From positions 22,646-86,645 of the forward strand of contig JAGCUA010000047.1 in the NCBI GenBank assembly GCA_017963125.1: 64,000 nt of DNA, read 5' to 3'. The stretch's first letter is position 1; each line of letters opens with the position of its first letter. Of the stretch, positions 16,571 through 24,983 are shown piece by piece. The stretch comes from a bacterium. GTDB taxonomy: Bacteria; UBP6; UBA1177. The translations under genes and the position numbers were made by a program. The notes under the pieces were generated by a model, which saw only the letters and a program-made list of their open reading frames with translations, made no database searches and was not told where the DNA came from.

Positions 16571-18532
16571 ATGGGCAGAAAAAAAGGACTCTATATTTCT
16601 TTGGGCGAGCATCTGAACAAATCCGGGCAGGATAAAGTGACGCTTACTTTTGGGGAAATCAACGGAATACTTAAAAATCATAAACTGCCTAAAAGCGCTT
16701 ACGATCACCGTGAATGGTGGGGCAACTGCAGCTCAAACCCGCAGGCGAGAGAAGGATGGCTTGAAAACTATTTAGTGTCCAGTGTCGATTTAGAAAAAAA
16801 AGAGGTTACTTTTGTTAAAAAGCAGATTGACGATGATATAAAAATAGAAGTGGAAGCCGGGGATTTCGGAAAATCTGTCAGAGAAAGTTCCGTTTCTTAT
16901 CGGTCTGGAGTTGCTACTTACATCAATCCTGGAAACGAGAATTTTAAAGCAGCTCTGGCAGAGGAAATCTTCGTAGATAAATCATTGATTTTAAAGAAAT
17001 TCTGCGGTGTACTGAATACGATGTCCTCGAAATTCATCTGTGTTTCGCGTCCTCGCCGGTTCGGAAAATCGGTTGTCGGCAAAATGATGGCTGCATACTT
17101 TTCAAAAGGATGCGATTCAAGAGATCTTTTCAAAGACCTGAAAATCGCCAAAGAACCTTGTTTTGAAGAAAACCTCAATAAATTCAATGTAATATCTATT
17201 GATTTAGGAGCACTTTACAGCCAGGTTGAGAATAAAAGCGAAGTCGTAAAAAACCTGAAAACCAAGCTTAAAAAAGATTTCAGAATAGTATTCCCTCACA
17301 TTGAATTTGACGAAAACGATCCGATTGCGGATATCATCCTGAAAATCTATGCGCTGACAAAAGAACATTTTATCATAATCATTGATGAATACGACGTTCT
17401 GGTCCGCGAGCAGGTGGATGATGGCACTTTGAAAGAATATTTGGAACTTCTGAACTCGCTCTTCAAAAACAACGAGCTTTCTCCGGCGATTTCACTCGCT
17501 TATTTAACGGGAATTCTGCCGATAATCCGCGATAAGGTGCAATCAAAACTCAACAATTTCATAGAATCGACGATGCTTAATCCGTTCGGTTTTGAAGAAT
17601 ATTTCGGCTTTACGAAAGATGAGGTCAAATCGCTCTGTGAGAAATACGGGATGAGTTTTGAAGAGTGTGAAAGCTGGTACGACGGTTATAAAATCGGTGG
17701 TGTGGAGATTTACAATCCGAACTCCGTGGTCCTGTCAATGCTGAATCGCGGCTATGCCAATTACTGGCAGGTTTCCGGCTCTTACGAGGCGATATCGGAC
17801 TACATAAAACTCGACTTTGACGGTGTTAGAAATGTCGTGGCGGATATGATGGGCGGTGAAGCCGTTCCTGTAAACGTAGTCAATTTCAGAAATTCCATGA
17901 ACGAAATCAAAAACAGAGACCATGTTCTGACATACCTGATTCACATCGGATACCTGAATTATGACAAATCGACAGGGCTCTGCAGGATCCCGAACAAGGA
18001 AATCAGGCAGGATTGGGAATCGGCTGTAACTGACAGCGAAAATTTCAGCAAAATTGCCGCAATGCTCCGGGATTCCAACCGCCTTTTGAAATGGACGATT
18101 GAAGGTGAGGCCGAAAGAGTTGCGGCAGCGCTTGACAACGCCCATCTGAATGTAGCCGATCCGCTTGACTACAACGACGAATCGTCGCTTAAAACGGCGA
18201 TAATCCTTGCTTACTACACAGCGCGTTCGAAATATACGATCGTTAAGGAACTTCCCTGCGGCTACGGTTTCGCCGATATCGGCTTTATTCCATTGAACCC
18301 CAAAGATCCTGCAATGATCGTTGAACTCAAATGGAACAAAAAAGATGCGGACACAGCAATCAGGCAGATAAGAGCGAAAAAATATCCGGCGGGTTTCGAA
18401 CATTATCTCGACAACCTTCTCCTTATCGGAGTCAACTACGACAGGGAAACGAAACTGCACGAGTGTGTGATCGAGAAATATAACAAGGAAAAACTGCCTC
18501 AGGGAAGCGGATATTTTAATTTTTTAGGTTGA
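16571..18532 (+). CDS. Fusion of DUF7662 with AAA-ATPase-like and PD-(D/E)XK (DUF1703) domains
   Basis: The ATG follows AAGGAG. Residues about 5-85 match the DUF7662 pattern: LTFGEINGIL, LPKSAYDH, then the REWWGN and AREGWL segments. From about residue 110 it becomes a standard AAA-ATPase-like protein (PF09820 type): FVDKSLIL, a P-loop-like SRPRRFGKS near 158-166 and IIIDEYDVL as Walker B. The C-terminus carries the associated PD-(D/E)XK nuclease-like domain: FADIGFIP (Asp near 569), then VELKW (Glu-x-Lys near 585). Family members with ATPase plus nuclease are abundant in gut bacteria and of unknown function. The N-terminal DUF7662 is an unusual addition and may add a nucleic-acid-recognition module. 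The -10 region shares the string ATGCTGTGTT with the promoter at 28622. Confidence 0.75.
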   Translation: MGRKKGLYISLGEHLNKSGQDKVTLTFGEINGILKNHKLPKSAYDHREWWGNCSSNPQAREGWLENYLVSSVDLEKKEVTFVKKQIDDDIKIEVEAGDFGKSVRESSVSYRSGVATYINPGNENFKAALAEEIFVDKSLILKKFCGVLNTMSSKFICVSRPRRFGKSVVGKMMAAYFSKGCDSRDLFKDLKIAKEPCFEENLNKFNVISIDLGALYSQVENKSEVVKNLKTKLKKDFRIVFPHIEFDENDPIADIILKIYALTKEHFIIIIDEYDVLVREQVDDGTLKEYLELLNSLFKNNELSPAISLAYLTGILPIIRDKVQSKLNNFIESTMLNPFGFEEYFGFTKDEVKSLCEKYGMSFEECESWYDGYKIGGVEIYNPNSVVLSMLNRGYANYWQVSGSYEAISDYIKLDFDGVRNVVADMMGGEAVPVNVVNFRNSMNEIKNRDHVLTYLIHIGYLNYDKSTGLCRIPNKEIRQDWESAVTDSENFSKIAAMLRDSNRLLKWTIEGEAERVAAALDNAHLNVADPLDYNDESSLKTAIILAYYTARSKYTIVKELPCGYGFADIGFIPLNPKDPAMIVELKWNKKDADTAIRQIRAKKYPAGFEHYLDNLLLIGVNYDRETKLHECVIEKYNKEKLPQGSGYFNFLG

Positions 18533-18645
18533 AGATGATTGCAAAGTATATTTCAGCTCCATCTGGTTCCGATTCCGCTTCTTTGCTTTTGTTTTTGGAA
18601 AAATATGCTATAAACCACCGTTTTTTGTCATTTTGAGAGGAAAAA

Positions 18646-19839
18646 ATGTCAGTTGTCTCTTCTATCGAAAATCCGAAAACCAACCTTAACAAAATAACTT
18701 TCGACGACGGCAAAGTGCTTTATCTCATAGGTACGGCGCACGTTTCAGGCGATTCCGTGAAGTTCGTCGAAGAGTGCATAAACGAATTCGAACCCGACAC
18801 CGTAGCGGTCGAGCTCGACAAAAACAGAATGGATGTGCTCAAAAACCGCAAAAAATACGAGGAAACCGATATTATCGATATTTTCAAGAAGAAAAAAGTG
18901 CTGTTTTTCACGGTTCAGCTCATCATGTCGGGCTATCAGAAGAAAATCGCAGAAAAAACGGGTTCCGCTCCGGGATCTGAGTTCAAAAAAGCGATCGAAC
19001 TTGCCGAAGAGAAGGATCTCAAGCTCGTGAATGCAGACCGCGATATTTCGGTCACGCTGAAAAGGACCATCAACTCGATGACATTCAAGGAAAAAGTGAA
19101 ATTCTTTACCGGAATGCTTTTCGGCGATGACAAAGATGTCGATGAAAAAGCGATCGAAGAGCTGAAAAAAGGCGATATGCTGATGCAGATAATCGGCGAA
19201 ATGCAGGACGAATTTCCTTCGCTCAAGAGGACGATCCTTGACGAAAGAGACCGCTATTTAGCTGCAAATATCGCACAGAATTTAGGTGAAAAAACTGTCG
19301 CGGTAGTCGGCGCGGCGCACGTTCCCGGCATTTTGCGCCGTCTTCAGGAAGAAAAACCGGAAGAAGACTCTCTCGACGACATAAATTTCGTCCCGAAAGG
19401 CTCAAAAGTTACGAAAATAATTCCGTGGATAATCCCGCTTCTCATCATCGGAATGTTTATCTACGGATTTTTCAACGGAAACGCTCCCGACACGCTTGAA
19501 GCAGCTATCTGGTGGGTCGTAATAAACGGCACTCTTTCGGCACTCGGCTGCGCGCTCGCTTTGGGCCACCCGCTCACGATTTTAGCCGGATTCATCGCCG
19601 CTCCGATAACGAGCCTCAATCCCACTATCGGCGCCGGAATAGTCACGGGTCTGGTCCAGCTCTACCTCGTGAGACCGCGCGTCATCGACCTCGAAACCGT
19701 CTCGCAGGACACAATGCACCTCAAAGGCTGGTGGAAAAACAAACTTTCCCGCACGCTTCTGGTTTCGCTCTTTTCCTCGATCGGCAGTGCAATCGGAACT
19801 TTCGCCGCAATTCCTTTCCTCATGAAACTGCTGATGTAG
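18646..19839 (+). CDS. TraB/PrgY/GumN-family membrane protein
   Basis: A 397-residue protein starting after a GAGAGG site. It begins with the TraB-family signature LYLIGTAHVS (about residues 25-34) and VAVELDKNRM, and has the second GAAHVPG motif near 225. These His/Glu residues form the proposed metal-binding centre of the TraB/Tiki superfamily. The last 130 residues contain four or more membrane segments, as in the long bacterial and archaeal TraB proteins. PrgY members of the family degrade or sequester peptide pheromones, but the substrate of this type is unknown. A -10 like TATAAA is at 18609. No partner gene is evident. Confidence 0.85.
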   Translation: MSVVSSIENPKTNLNKITFDDGKVLYLIGTAHVSGDSVKFVEECINEFEPDTVAVELDKNRMDVLKNRKKYEETDIIDIFKKKKVLFFTVQLIMSGYQKKIAEKTGSAPGSEFKKAIELAEEKDLKLVNADRDISVTLKRTINSMTFKEKVKFFTGMLFGDDKDVDEKAIEELKKGDMLMQIIGEMQDEFPSLKRTILDERDRYLAANIAQNLGEKTVAVVGAAHVPGILRRLQEEKPEEDSLDDINFVPKGSKVTKIIPWIIPLLIIGMFIYGFFNGNAPDTLEAAIWWVVINGTLSALGCALALGHPLTILAGFIAAPITSLNPTIGAGIVTGLVQLYLVRPRVIDLETVSQDTMHLKGWWKNKLSRTLLVSLFSSIGSAIGTFAAIPFLMKLLM

Positions 19840-19886
19840 TTATAAAATCACGAAAAGTCATGTTCAAAACATCATTCCCAAACCGG

Positions 19887-19985
19887 AGATATGTCAAAAA
19901 ATCGGCATTTTTCACTTGAAGATATGTCGAAAAATCGGCATTTTCCGGCAAAAGATATATCGAAAAATCGGCATTTTTTATAAAA
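19887..19985. repeat. Three tandem 33-base repeats with internal dyads upstream of an AAA/DUF4143 gene
   Basis: Units start at 19887, 19920 and 19953, a period of exactly 33 bases (about three helical turns). The core AGATATGTCGAAAAATCGGC is followed by ATTTT. Each core has an imperfect dyad, TGTCGA-AAAA-TCGGCA. The units are contiguous with no spacers, so this is not a CRISPR array. The block ends 63 bases before the ATG at 20049 and is a plausible operator array. The whole gap 19840-20048 is otherwise AT-rich with no gene. Confidence 0.7.
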
Positions 19986-20048
19986 GCGCTTGATTTTTTT
20001 GAATTTTTCAAGACAATACTTCCAGCATTTTTTTGAGAGGTAAAAACG

Positions 20049-21368
20049 ATGCTCAAAAGAAAGATTTACGACGAACTTCTGAAGTGGAAAAATTCGGCTG
20101 AACACAAATCTCTTTTAGTCAAGGGAGCGCGTCAGGTCGGAAAAACATTTATCATCGATCTGTTCGGGAAACAGGAATTCAAAAGCTACATTTATCTGAA
20201 TTTTCTGAAAAACGAGTCATTGAAAGAGATTTTCAACGGAAGTCTCGAACCCGATGACATTTACGCACAGATTTCGCTTCGGGTAAACAATGTCGAATTT
20301 GTTGAGAACGACACTCTGATATTTTTCGATGAAATCCAGGCATGTCCGAAGGCACGGACTGCTTTGAAGTTTCTCAGCATTGACGGGCGGTACCGCATTA
20401 TCGCGTCGGGATCGCTTCTCGGAATAAAATACAAAGAGCGCGACGAGGAATCGTTTTCCGTTCCGGTCGGCTACGAAAAGGATATCGAGATGTTTCCGCT
20501 TGATTTTGAGGAGTATCTCTGGGCCCGAGGAGTGAATGACTCTGCTGTTTTCGCGCTGAAAAACTACTTTTTGAAAAGAGAAAAAGTGCCGGATGACATA
20601 AATTCGCTTTATATGCGCTATTTCAAGGAATATATCTGCATCGGCGGAATGCCGGATGTCGTGAACACTTTCATTGCAACGAACAATTTTCAGGCTGTCA
20701 ACGAAAAACAGAACGAAATTCTTCAGAACTACCGCGATGACATAATGCACTACGCCCCGAACACGATGAAGCAGAAAATAACGAACTGCTACAACTCGAT
20801 TCCGGCGCAGTTTTCCAAGGAATACACAAAATTTCAGTACAGCGTGATCGAAAGCAAGGGAACAAGCAAAAAATACGAAAGCACGGTCGACTGGCTTCTC
20901 GATGCCGGAATGGTGAAAAAGTGCATAAATGTCTCGACTCCGCTTTTTCCGCTGAAAGGTTACGAAAAACCTAATGAATTCAAACTTTATCTCACCGACA
21001 CGGGGCTTCTGACTTCAATGTTCGGCTTCAACACGCAGGCGGCAATCATGTCGGACGAACTAAAATCGACGGCAAAAGGAGGCATCTTTGAAAACGCTGC
21101 GTTTGTCTGCCTTATGAACCGGATAAAAACCCTGCATTATTTCAAAAACTCAAACAATACGCAGGAAATCGAGTTCATTTTTGAAAGCAAATCGGGCACG
21201 GAAGTGATCCCTGTCGAAGTCAAAGCCAAAAACGGCCAGACAATTTCGCTGAACAACTTCATTGAAACATTCAAACCAGCTGTCGCATACAAAGTGATTG
21301 ACGGAAATATCGGCGTTTCCGGCAAAAAATTCACGATTCCGTTCTATATGTTGCTTTTTGCGGAGTGA
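20049..21368 (+). CDS. AAA (AAA_14) plus DUF4143 ATPase
   Basis: A 439-residue protein starting after GAGAGG. It has the AAA_14 N-terminal P-loop KGARQVGKT (about residues 25-33), Walker B FFDEIQ, the sensor-like ASGSLLG, and a C-terminal DUF4143 region with the conserved DTGLL segment, ending in a nuclease-like EIEFIFE...VPVEVKAK fold. These paralogous ATPases are common in gut and rumen bacteria and of unknown function; association with toxin-antitoxin-like or defence behaviour is speculation. Three phased dyad repeats lie just upstream, suggesting tight regulation. It converges with the lipoprotein gene 5 bases downstream. Confidence 0.85.
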   Translation: MLKRKIYDELLKWKNSAEHKSLLVKGARQVGKTFIIDLFGKQEFKSYIYLNFLKNESLKEIFNGSLEPDDIYAQISLRVNNVEFVENDTLIFFDEIQACPKARTALKFLSIDGRYRIIASGSLLGIKYKERDEESFSVPVGYEKDIEMFPLDFEEYLWARGVNDSAVFALKNYFLKREKVPDDINSLYMRYFKEYICIGGMPDVVNTFIATNNFQAVNEKQNEILQNYRDDIMHYAPNTMKQKITNCYNSIPAQFSKEYTKFQYSVIESKGTSKKYESTVDWLLDAGMVKKCINVSTPLFPLKGYEKPNEFKLYLTDTGLLTSMFGFNTQAAIMSDELKSTAKGGIFENAAFVCLMNRIKTLHYFKNSNNTQEIEFIFESKSGTEVIPVEVKAKNGQTISLNNFIETFKPAVAYKVIDGNIGVSGKKFTIPFYMLLFAE

Positions 21369-21373
21369 TAATT

Positions 21374-22294
21374 TTATTTCTCTGGGCAGTTGAGATCAAC
21401 CCTTTCTCGACATCTCCATACAGAACCGTATTCTTCGTCTTCAAAGCATTTGCACCAGTCAACCTCGGTAACTCCGTCCGTGCAGACCCACTTCATTATT
21501 TCGCCGATTTCGTAACCGTTTTCTTTTCCCCAGCAACCGTAACAAGTCACATCGTCTTCAACCCAGTCACCGTCTGAACAGTATGCAGCCTTGCATTCAC
21601 TGGAAATCATGGCGCCTTCGTTGTATTTTCTCCCTTCGCTGTCTTCACATTGCAGAAATCCTTCTATTTCCACAACACCGTCAACCAAAATTTGAAACGG
21701 AACAGTTGTTGAAGAATCCTCAGATTTGAATGTGGCAGTATTTTCGCCGGTGTCTATAGAAAAAGAAAGACCTTTTTCCGCATTGACGGAGCTTAAATAA
21801 GCATAAGCTAAATCAGAAGTAGAAGCGGAAATATATCCTTCATAAGGGTGGAAAGAGACAACTTTAAAAATTTCATTGTCAGTTGAAAAATAAAGGTCAG
21901 GACACTCGGCATAGCAGTCAACTTCGCCGTAAACATAATAGATATTACAGCCTCTAATCTGGGAAAGAGTTATCGAATCCGGAATAAAATCGGGACACTG
22001 GACAGGTTCATCGTTTTGTTTGCACTTTTTTTCAAAAACGATCGTTGTTTTCTGCAACTTTGTGAGAAGAATGTCAGGTTTAAAATAGCAATAACTGTCG
22101 TTGGAGTATTTTAATTCCCGGAGACAGTCGTCAAAAACATTACTTTCATCTCTCGTAAACGAAGTTGAACCGTAAGATTTTATACCGTTGCACGATCCGC
22201 CGCCTGATGGCGGTTCCTCCTCATTCGAACTACTACCGCAGCCTGCGAGCAGAATCATTGCGAAAATCACACCTATAAAAAGAAGTTTTTTCAT
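21374..22294 (-). CDS. Cys-rich lipoprotein
   Basis: Starts at 22294 after AGGAGG. A type II signal peptide is clear: MKKLLFIGVIFAMILLAGC, with Cys19 to be lipidated. A low-complexity SSSNEEEPPSGGGS spacer follows, then a mature domain with about 20 Cys. The C-terminal 70 residues are the densest in Cys and resemble a knotted disulfide domain. Function unknown; probably surface-exposed or on the outer membrane. It shares promoter and leader sequence with the lipoprotein at 23726-24811, suggesting co-regulation. Confidence 0.75.
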   Translation of the reverse strand: MKKLLFIGVIFAMILLAGCGSSSNEEEPPSGGGSCNGIKSYGSTSFTRDESNVFDDCLRELKYSNDSYCYFKPDILLTKLQKTTIVFEKKCKQNDEPVQCPDFIPDSITLSQIRGCNIYYVYGEVDCYAECPDLYFSTDNEIFKVVSFHPYEGYISASTSDLAYAYLSSVNAEKGLSFSIDTGENTATFKSEDSSTTVPFQILVDGVVEIEGFLQCEDSEGRKYNEGAMISSECKAAYCSDGDWVEDDVTCYGCWGKENGYEIGEIMKWVCTDGVTEVDWCKCFEDEEYGSVWRCRERVDLNCPEK

Positions 22295-22325
22295 TTGAAC
22301 CTCCTAAACAGCAAAAAATCGAATA

Positions 22326-22353
22326 ATTTTAAGGAAAATCAAGAAAAAAGCAA
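22326..22353 (-). promoter_or_regulatory. Promoter of the lipoprotein gene, shared with the one at 24842
   Basis: On the minus strand: TTGCTT (22353-22348), a 16-base spacer and TAAAAT (22331-22326), continuing TATTCGATTTTTTG. The same -10 and downstream sequence precede the second lipoprotein gene. Confidence 0.6.
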
Positions 22354-22366
22354 GAAGTTAAAAAAC

Positions 22367-22435
22367 AAGTTTATCTGGTTATAACCCGATATACTCGTAA
22401 AAAATCATAAGTTTATAGGGTTATAATCCGATAAA
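22367..22435. promoter_or_regulatory. Two phased palindromes upstream of the second AAA/DUF4143 gene
   Basis: Copies at 22367-22393 and 22409-22435, exactly 42 bases apart (about four helical turns). The first contains TATC-T-GGTTATAACC-C-GATA, a near-perfect dyad. The second keeps GGTTATAA and CCGATA. The second copy abuts a TTGACA (-35 candidate) at 22437, the layout of a repressor operator. Confidence 0.65.
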
Positions 22436-22481
22436 GTTGACAAAAAATCTTTTTTATTAAAAATTACAGCGGAGGTGGAAG

Positions 22482-23690
22482 ATGATCTACAGAAAAAAAT
22501 ATATGGAAAAAATACTTCCGTTTGTGGACACGCCGTTCGTGAAGATTTTTACCGGCATCAGACGTTGCGGCAAATCGACAATCATGCAGATGCTTCGCGA
22601 GGCTCTGGCTGAGCGCGGGATCAAAGCTGAGCAGATTCTTTTTTACAGGCTTGATTCGCTTGAATACGAGAACATGACAAATATTGAACTATTCAACGAA
22701 ATCAAGGCTCACCTCTGCAAAAACGGAAAAACATACATTTTTCTTGATGAAATTCAGGAAGTTGAATCGTGGGAAAAGACGGTAAACTCTCTGATGAGCG
22801 GTTTTGACACCGATATTTATGTCACTGGCTCGAATTCGAGGATGATGTCTGGCGAAATCTCGACTTATCTGACGGGAAGATACATCTCTTTCCGCATTTT
22901 TCCACTTACTTTTTCTGAATATCTCGATTTTAGGGAAGCATACACCGAAAAAGGGACTTTGAAAGAGGAATTCGCCCGTTTCATGCGTTTCGGCGGCTTT
23001 CCGGCGATACATCTGCGCAATTATTCGGAGGATGAGGCTTACACGATTGTCCGCGATATTTACAATTCCACTATTTTCACAGACATTGTGAAAAGAAACG
23101 AAATCCGCAAAGTCGACCAGCTTGAAAGGGTTGTTAAATACGCTTTTGACAACGCGGGACGGATTTTTTCAGGGCTGACGCTTTCAAAATATATGAAAAA
23201 ACAGAACCGAACCATGGATCCCGAAACCGTTTACAGCTATCTGGAAAAGCTTGAAAAAGCCTATATTCTGCACCGCTGCCAGCGCTATGACATAAAAGGA
23301 AAAGAGTTTCTTAAAACGCAGGAAAAATTCTATTTAGCCGACACTTCGCTGCGTTATTCCGTGCTCGGGTACAATTCTGACACGGTTTCTGCTATGATGG
23401 AAAACATCATTTATATCGAGCTTTTGTCTCGCGGTTATTCCGTTTATGTCGGAAAAATGGATTCTTTTGAAATCGATTTCGTTGCCATCAGACAGAATGA
23501 AAAACTCTACATTCAGGTCTGCCGCGAAATAAACACCGCCAAAACCGAAACCCGGGAATACGAAAACCTTCATAAAATCAAAGACAACTATCCGAAATAT
23601 GTAGTCAGAATGGATGATTTTGCCTTCGGAAACAGCGAAGGAATCCGCACAATGCACATTTCAGATTTTCTCCTGAGCAGTGAGTATTAA
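22482..23690 (+). CDS. AAA (AAA_14) plus DUF4143 ATPase, second paralogue
   Basis: The ATG follows a GGAGGTGG site. Of 402 residues, the N-terminal half has the P-loop TGIRRCGKST (about 24-33), Walker B FLDEIQEV near 91, and TGSNSRMM. The DUF4143 half has YSYLEKLEKAYI and LADTSLRY, and ends in a nuclease-like EIDFVAI...LYIQVCREI segment. It is only distantly similar to the 20049 paralogue, and its upstream operator array has an unrelated sequence, so the two were probably acquired separately. It is preceded by a TTGACA and by two phased palindromes. It converges on the second lipoprotein gene. Confidence 0.85.
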   Translation: MIYRKKYMEKILPFVDTPFVKIFTGIRRCGKSTIMQMLREALAERGIKAEQILFYRLDSLEYENMTNIELFNEIKAHLCKNGKTYIFLDEIQEVESWEKTVNSLMSGFDTDIYVTGSNSRMMSGEISTYLTGRYISFRIFPLTFSEYLDFREAYTEKGTLKEEFARFMRFGGFPAIHLRNYSEDEAYTIVRDIYNSTIFTDIVKRNEIRKVDQLERVVKYAFDNAGRIFSGLTLSKYMKKQNRTMDPETVYSYLEKLEKAYILHRCQRYDIKGKEFLKTQEKFYLADTSLRYSVLGYNSDTVSAMMENIIYIELLSRGYSVYVGKMDSFEIDFVAIRQNEKLYIQVCREINTAKTETREYENLHKIKDNYPKYVVRMDDFAFGNSEGIRTMHISDFLLSSEY

Positions 23691-23725
23691 ACTCGCCGGA
23701 ATCACGAAAAAGCAGGTTCGGATGC

Positions 23726-24811
23726 TTAATCCGGAACACACTCTTTGCCGTTCCAGAGCAAATCGCCTTTGCAGTCGCAACGATATTTTGTCTCGCTTTC
23801 AGGGTAACAATCATTATCATATGCGTCAGGAATATCCCTGCACGGTTCGGAATTACACGGATCGTAGACACATTTTCCCTCAAACCAGAAATATCCGTCA
23901 AGACATCTTGTGCAGCGGAGACTTTTGATATCATCGGCATGTTCACTTCCGCAGACACTGTCTATCCCGCCATTGCTGAAATTTACCGCCAAAACACATA
24001 AAGCATCATCAGTACGTACAAATGAGTTTGACCATAATTCTTCTTTGTCGCCGAATTTGCTGTATTCGACTGTCTCGTTTTCTTCGCATGATTCACAGTT
24101 TTCAAGGTGACAGTCAAAATACTCACAGATAAATTCACAATCTCCGCCAGGCTGAGTGTTAGGACAGTTCTGGATCAAAGTCCTCAATTGATCAATATAA
24201 GGAGATTCCCAGTCGGGCGATCCTCCTTCTGACAAATCCCCACACTTTTTTTGTTGCCAGCTGTCTGACATTTTTGACGACCACGCAAGCCAAGTGGCAG
24301 AATCTTTGCACGGAGTGGCACTTTCAGGGCTGCATTCAGGAAGTTCGGCACATTTTTCGCCGTCAAAACTGTATCCGTTTTCGCAAATGCAGAGGAATTG
24401 TTCTTTTGATTCAGAAATACACTCTTTCAAATTGGTATCTCCGCATGGGTTCGGATCACACGGGGAAACACACTTCAGCTCTGTATCATTCCAAAAATAG
24501 CCTTTTTCACATCCGCATTCGTATTCATCGTAGCTCAGCGAAGTGCACTCGCCTGTTGAATGAGCTATTTTGCACGATTTGCTGTCGCACGGATTTACGC
24601 ATGCATCCCTTGTGTCCCAGTTCCAGAAATAATTTTCCTCGCATTTGCAGTAAGCATTAAAGAAACCCGGATCGCAAACTCCGGTAGAATGACTTACAGT
24701 CTCACATTGTTTAAGTTCGCAATCTGTTTTCCAGTCCCAATCATCAAAGAGTTTGCACGCTGGAAGTGAAAAAATCAAAAACAGTGCAAAAAGCAGAAAT
24801 AGTTTTTTCAT
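23726..24811 (-). CDS. Cys-rich EGF-like repeat lipoprotein
   Basis: Starts at 24811 after GGAGG. Signal peptide with lipobox LPAC (lipidated Cys19). The mature protein consists of four or more short repeats of about 40 residues: a CxxxxC pair, HSTGxC, then YxCxCExGYFWN and a further Cys, reminiscent of EGF-like domains, with CDPNPC and CNSEPC linkers. A central stretch (about 165-290) is less repetitive. Such extracellular disulfide repeats with a lipid anchor are typical of deltaproteobacterial surface lipoproteins. The role is unknown, perhaps adhesion or matrix. Promoter sequence is shared with the 21374-22294 gene. Confidence 0.75.
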   Translation of the reverse strand: MKKLFLLFALFLIFSLPACKLFDDWDWKTDCELKQCETVSHSTGVCDPGFFNAYCKCEENYFWNWDTRDACVNPCDSKSCKIAHSTGECTSLSYDEYECGCEKGYFWNDTELKCVSPCDPNPCGDTNLKECISESKEQFLCICENGYSFDGEKCAELPECSPESATPCKDSATWLAWSSKMSDSWQQKKCGDLSEGGSPDWESPYIDQLRTLIQNCPNTQPGGDCEFICEYFDCHLENCESCEENETVEYSKFGDKEELWSNSFVRTDDALCVLAVNFSNGGIDSVCGSEHADDIKSLRCTRCLDGYFWFEGKCVYDPCNSEPCRDIPDAYDNDCYPESETKYRCDCKGDLLWNGKECVPD

Positions 24812-24841
24812 TTTGCGGCCTCCGTATCAAAAAATCGAATA

Positions 24842-24869
24842 ATTTTAAGGAAATTTGAGGAAAAGGCAA
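24842..24869 (-). promoter_or_regulatory. Promoter of the EGF-like lipoprotein gene
   Basis: On the minus strand: TTGCCT (24869-24864), a 16-base spacer and TAAAAT (24847-24842), followed by the same TATTCGATTTTTTG as at 22326. Conservation of this block between two unrelated lipoprotein genes supports a real promoter. Confidence 0.6.
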
Positions 24870-24898
24870 GTTAAAGGGTGCAATGTCTGTTTTTTTTC

Positions 24899-24958
24899 TT
24901 GCCGTTATCGGCAAAAAATTGCGTTTTTAAGGTAAATTTTGTAAAATTCTTGCCGATA
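24899..24958 (+). promoter_or_regulatory. Fic gene promoter bracketed by repeated operator sites
   Basis: The promoter is TTGCGT (24919-24924), a 17-base spacer and TAAAAT (24942-24947). A perfect dyad, TTGCCG-TTAT-CGGCAA (24899-24914), lies just before the -35. A half-site, TTGCCGATA (24950-24958), covers the expected start of transcription. The two sites are 51 bases apart, close to five helical turns. Autoregulation by the gene's own N-terminal helix-turn-helix is likely but inferred. Confidence 0.6.
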
Positions 24959-24983
24959 GATTGTTCGGTTTTAAGAGGTTCTT

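Noticed and set aside
19887..19985. CRISPR-like repeat array
   Set aside because: Units are contiguous 33-base tandem repeats with no unique spacers of constant length; no cas genes in the window.
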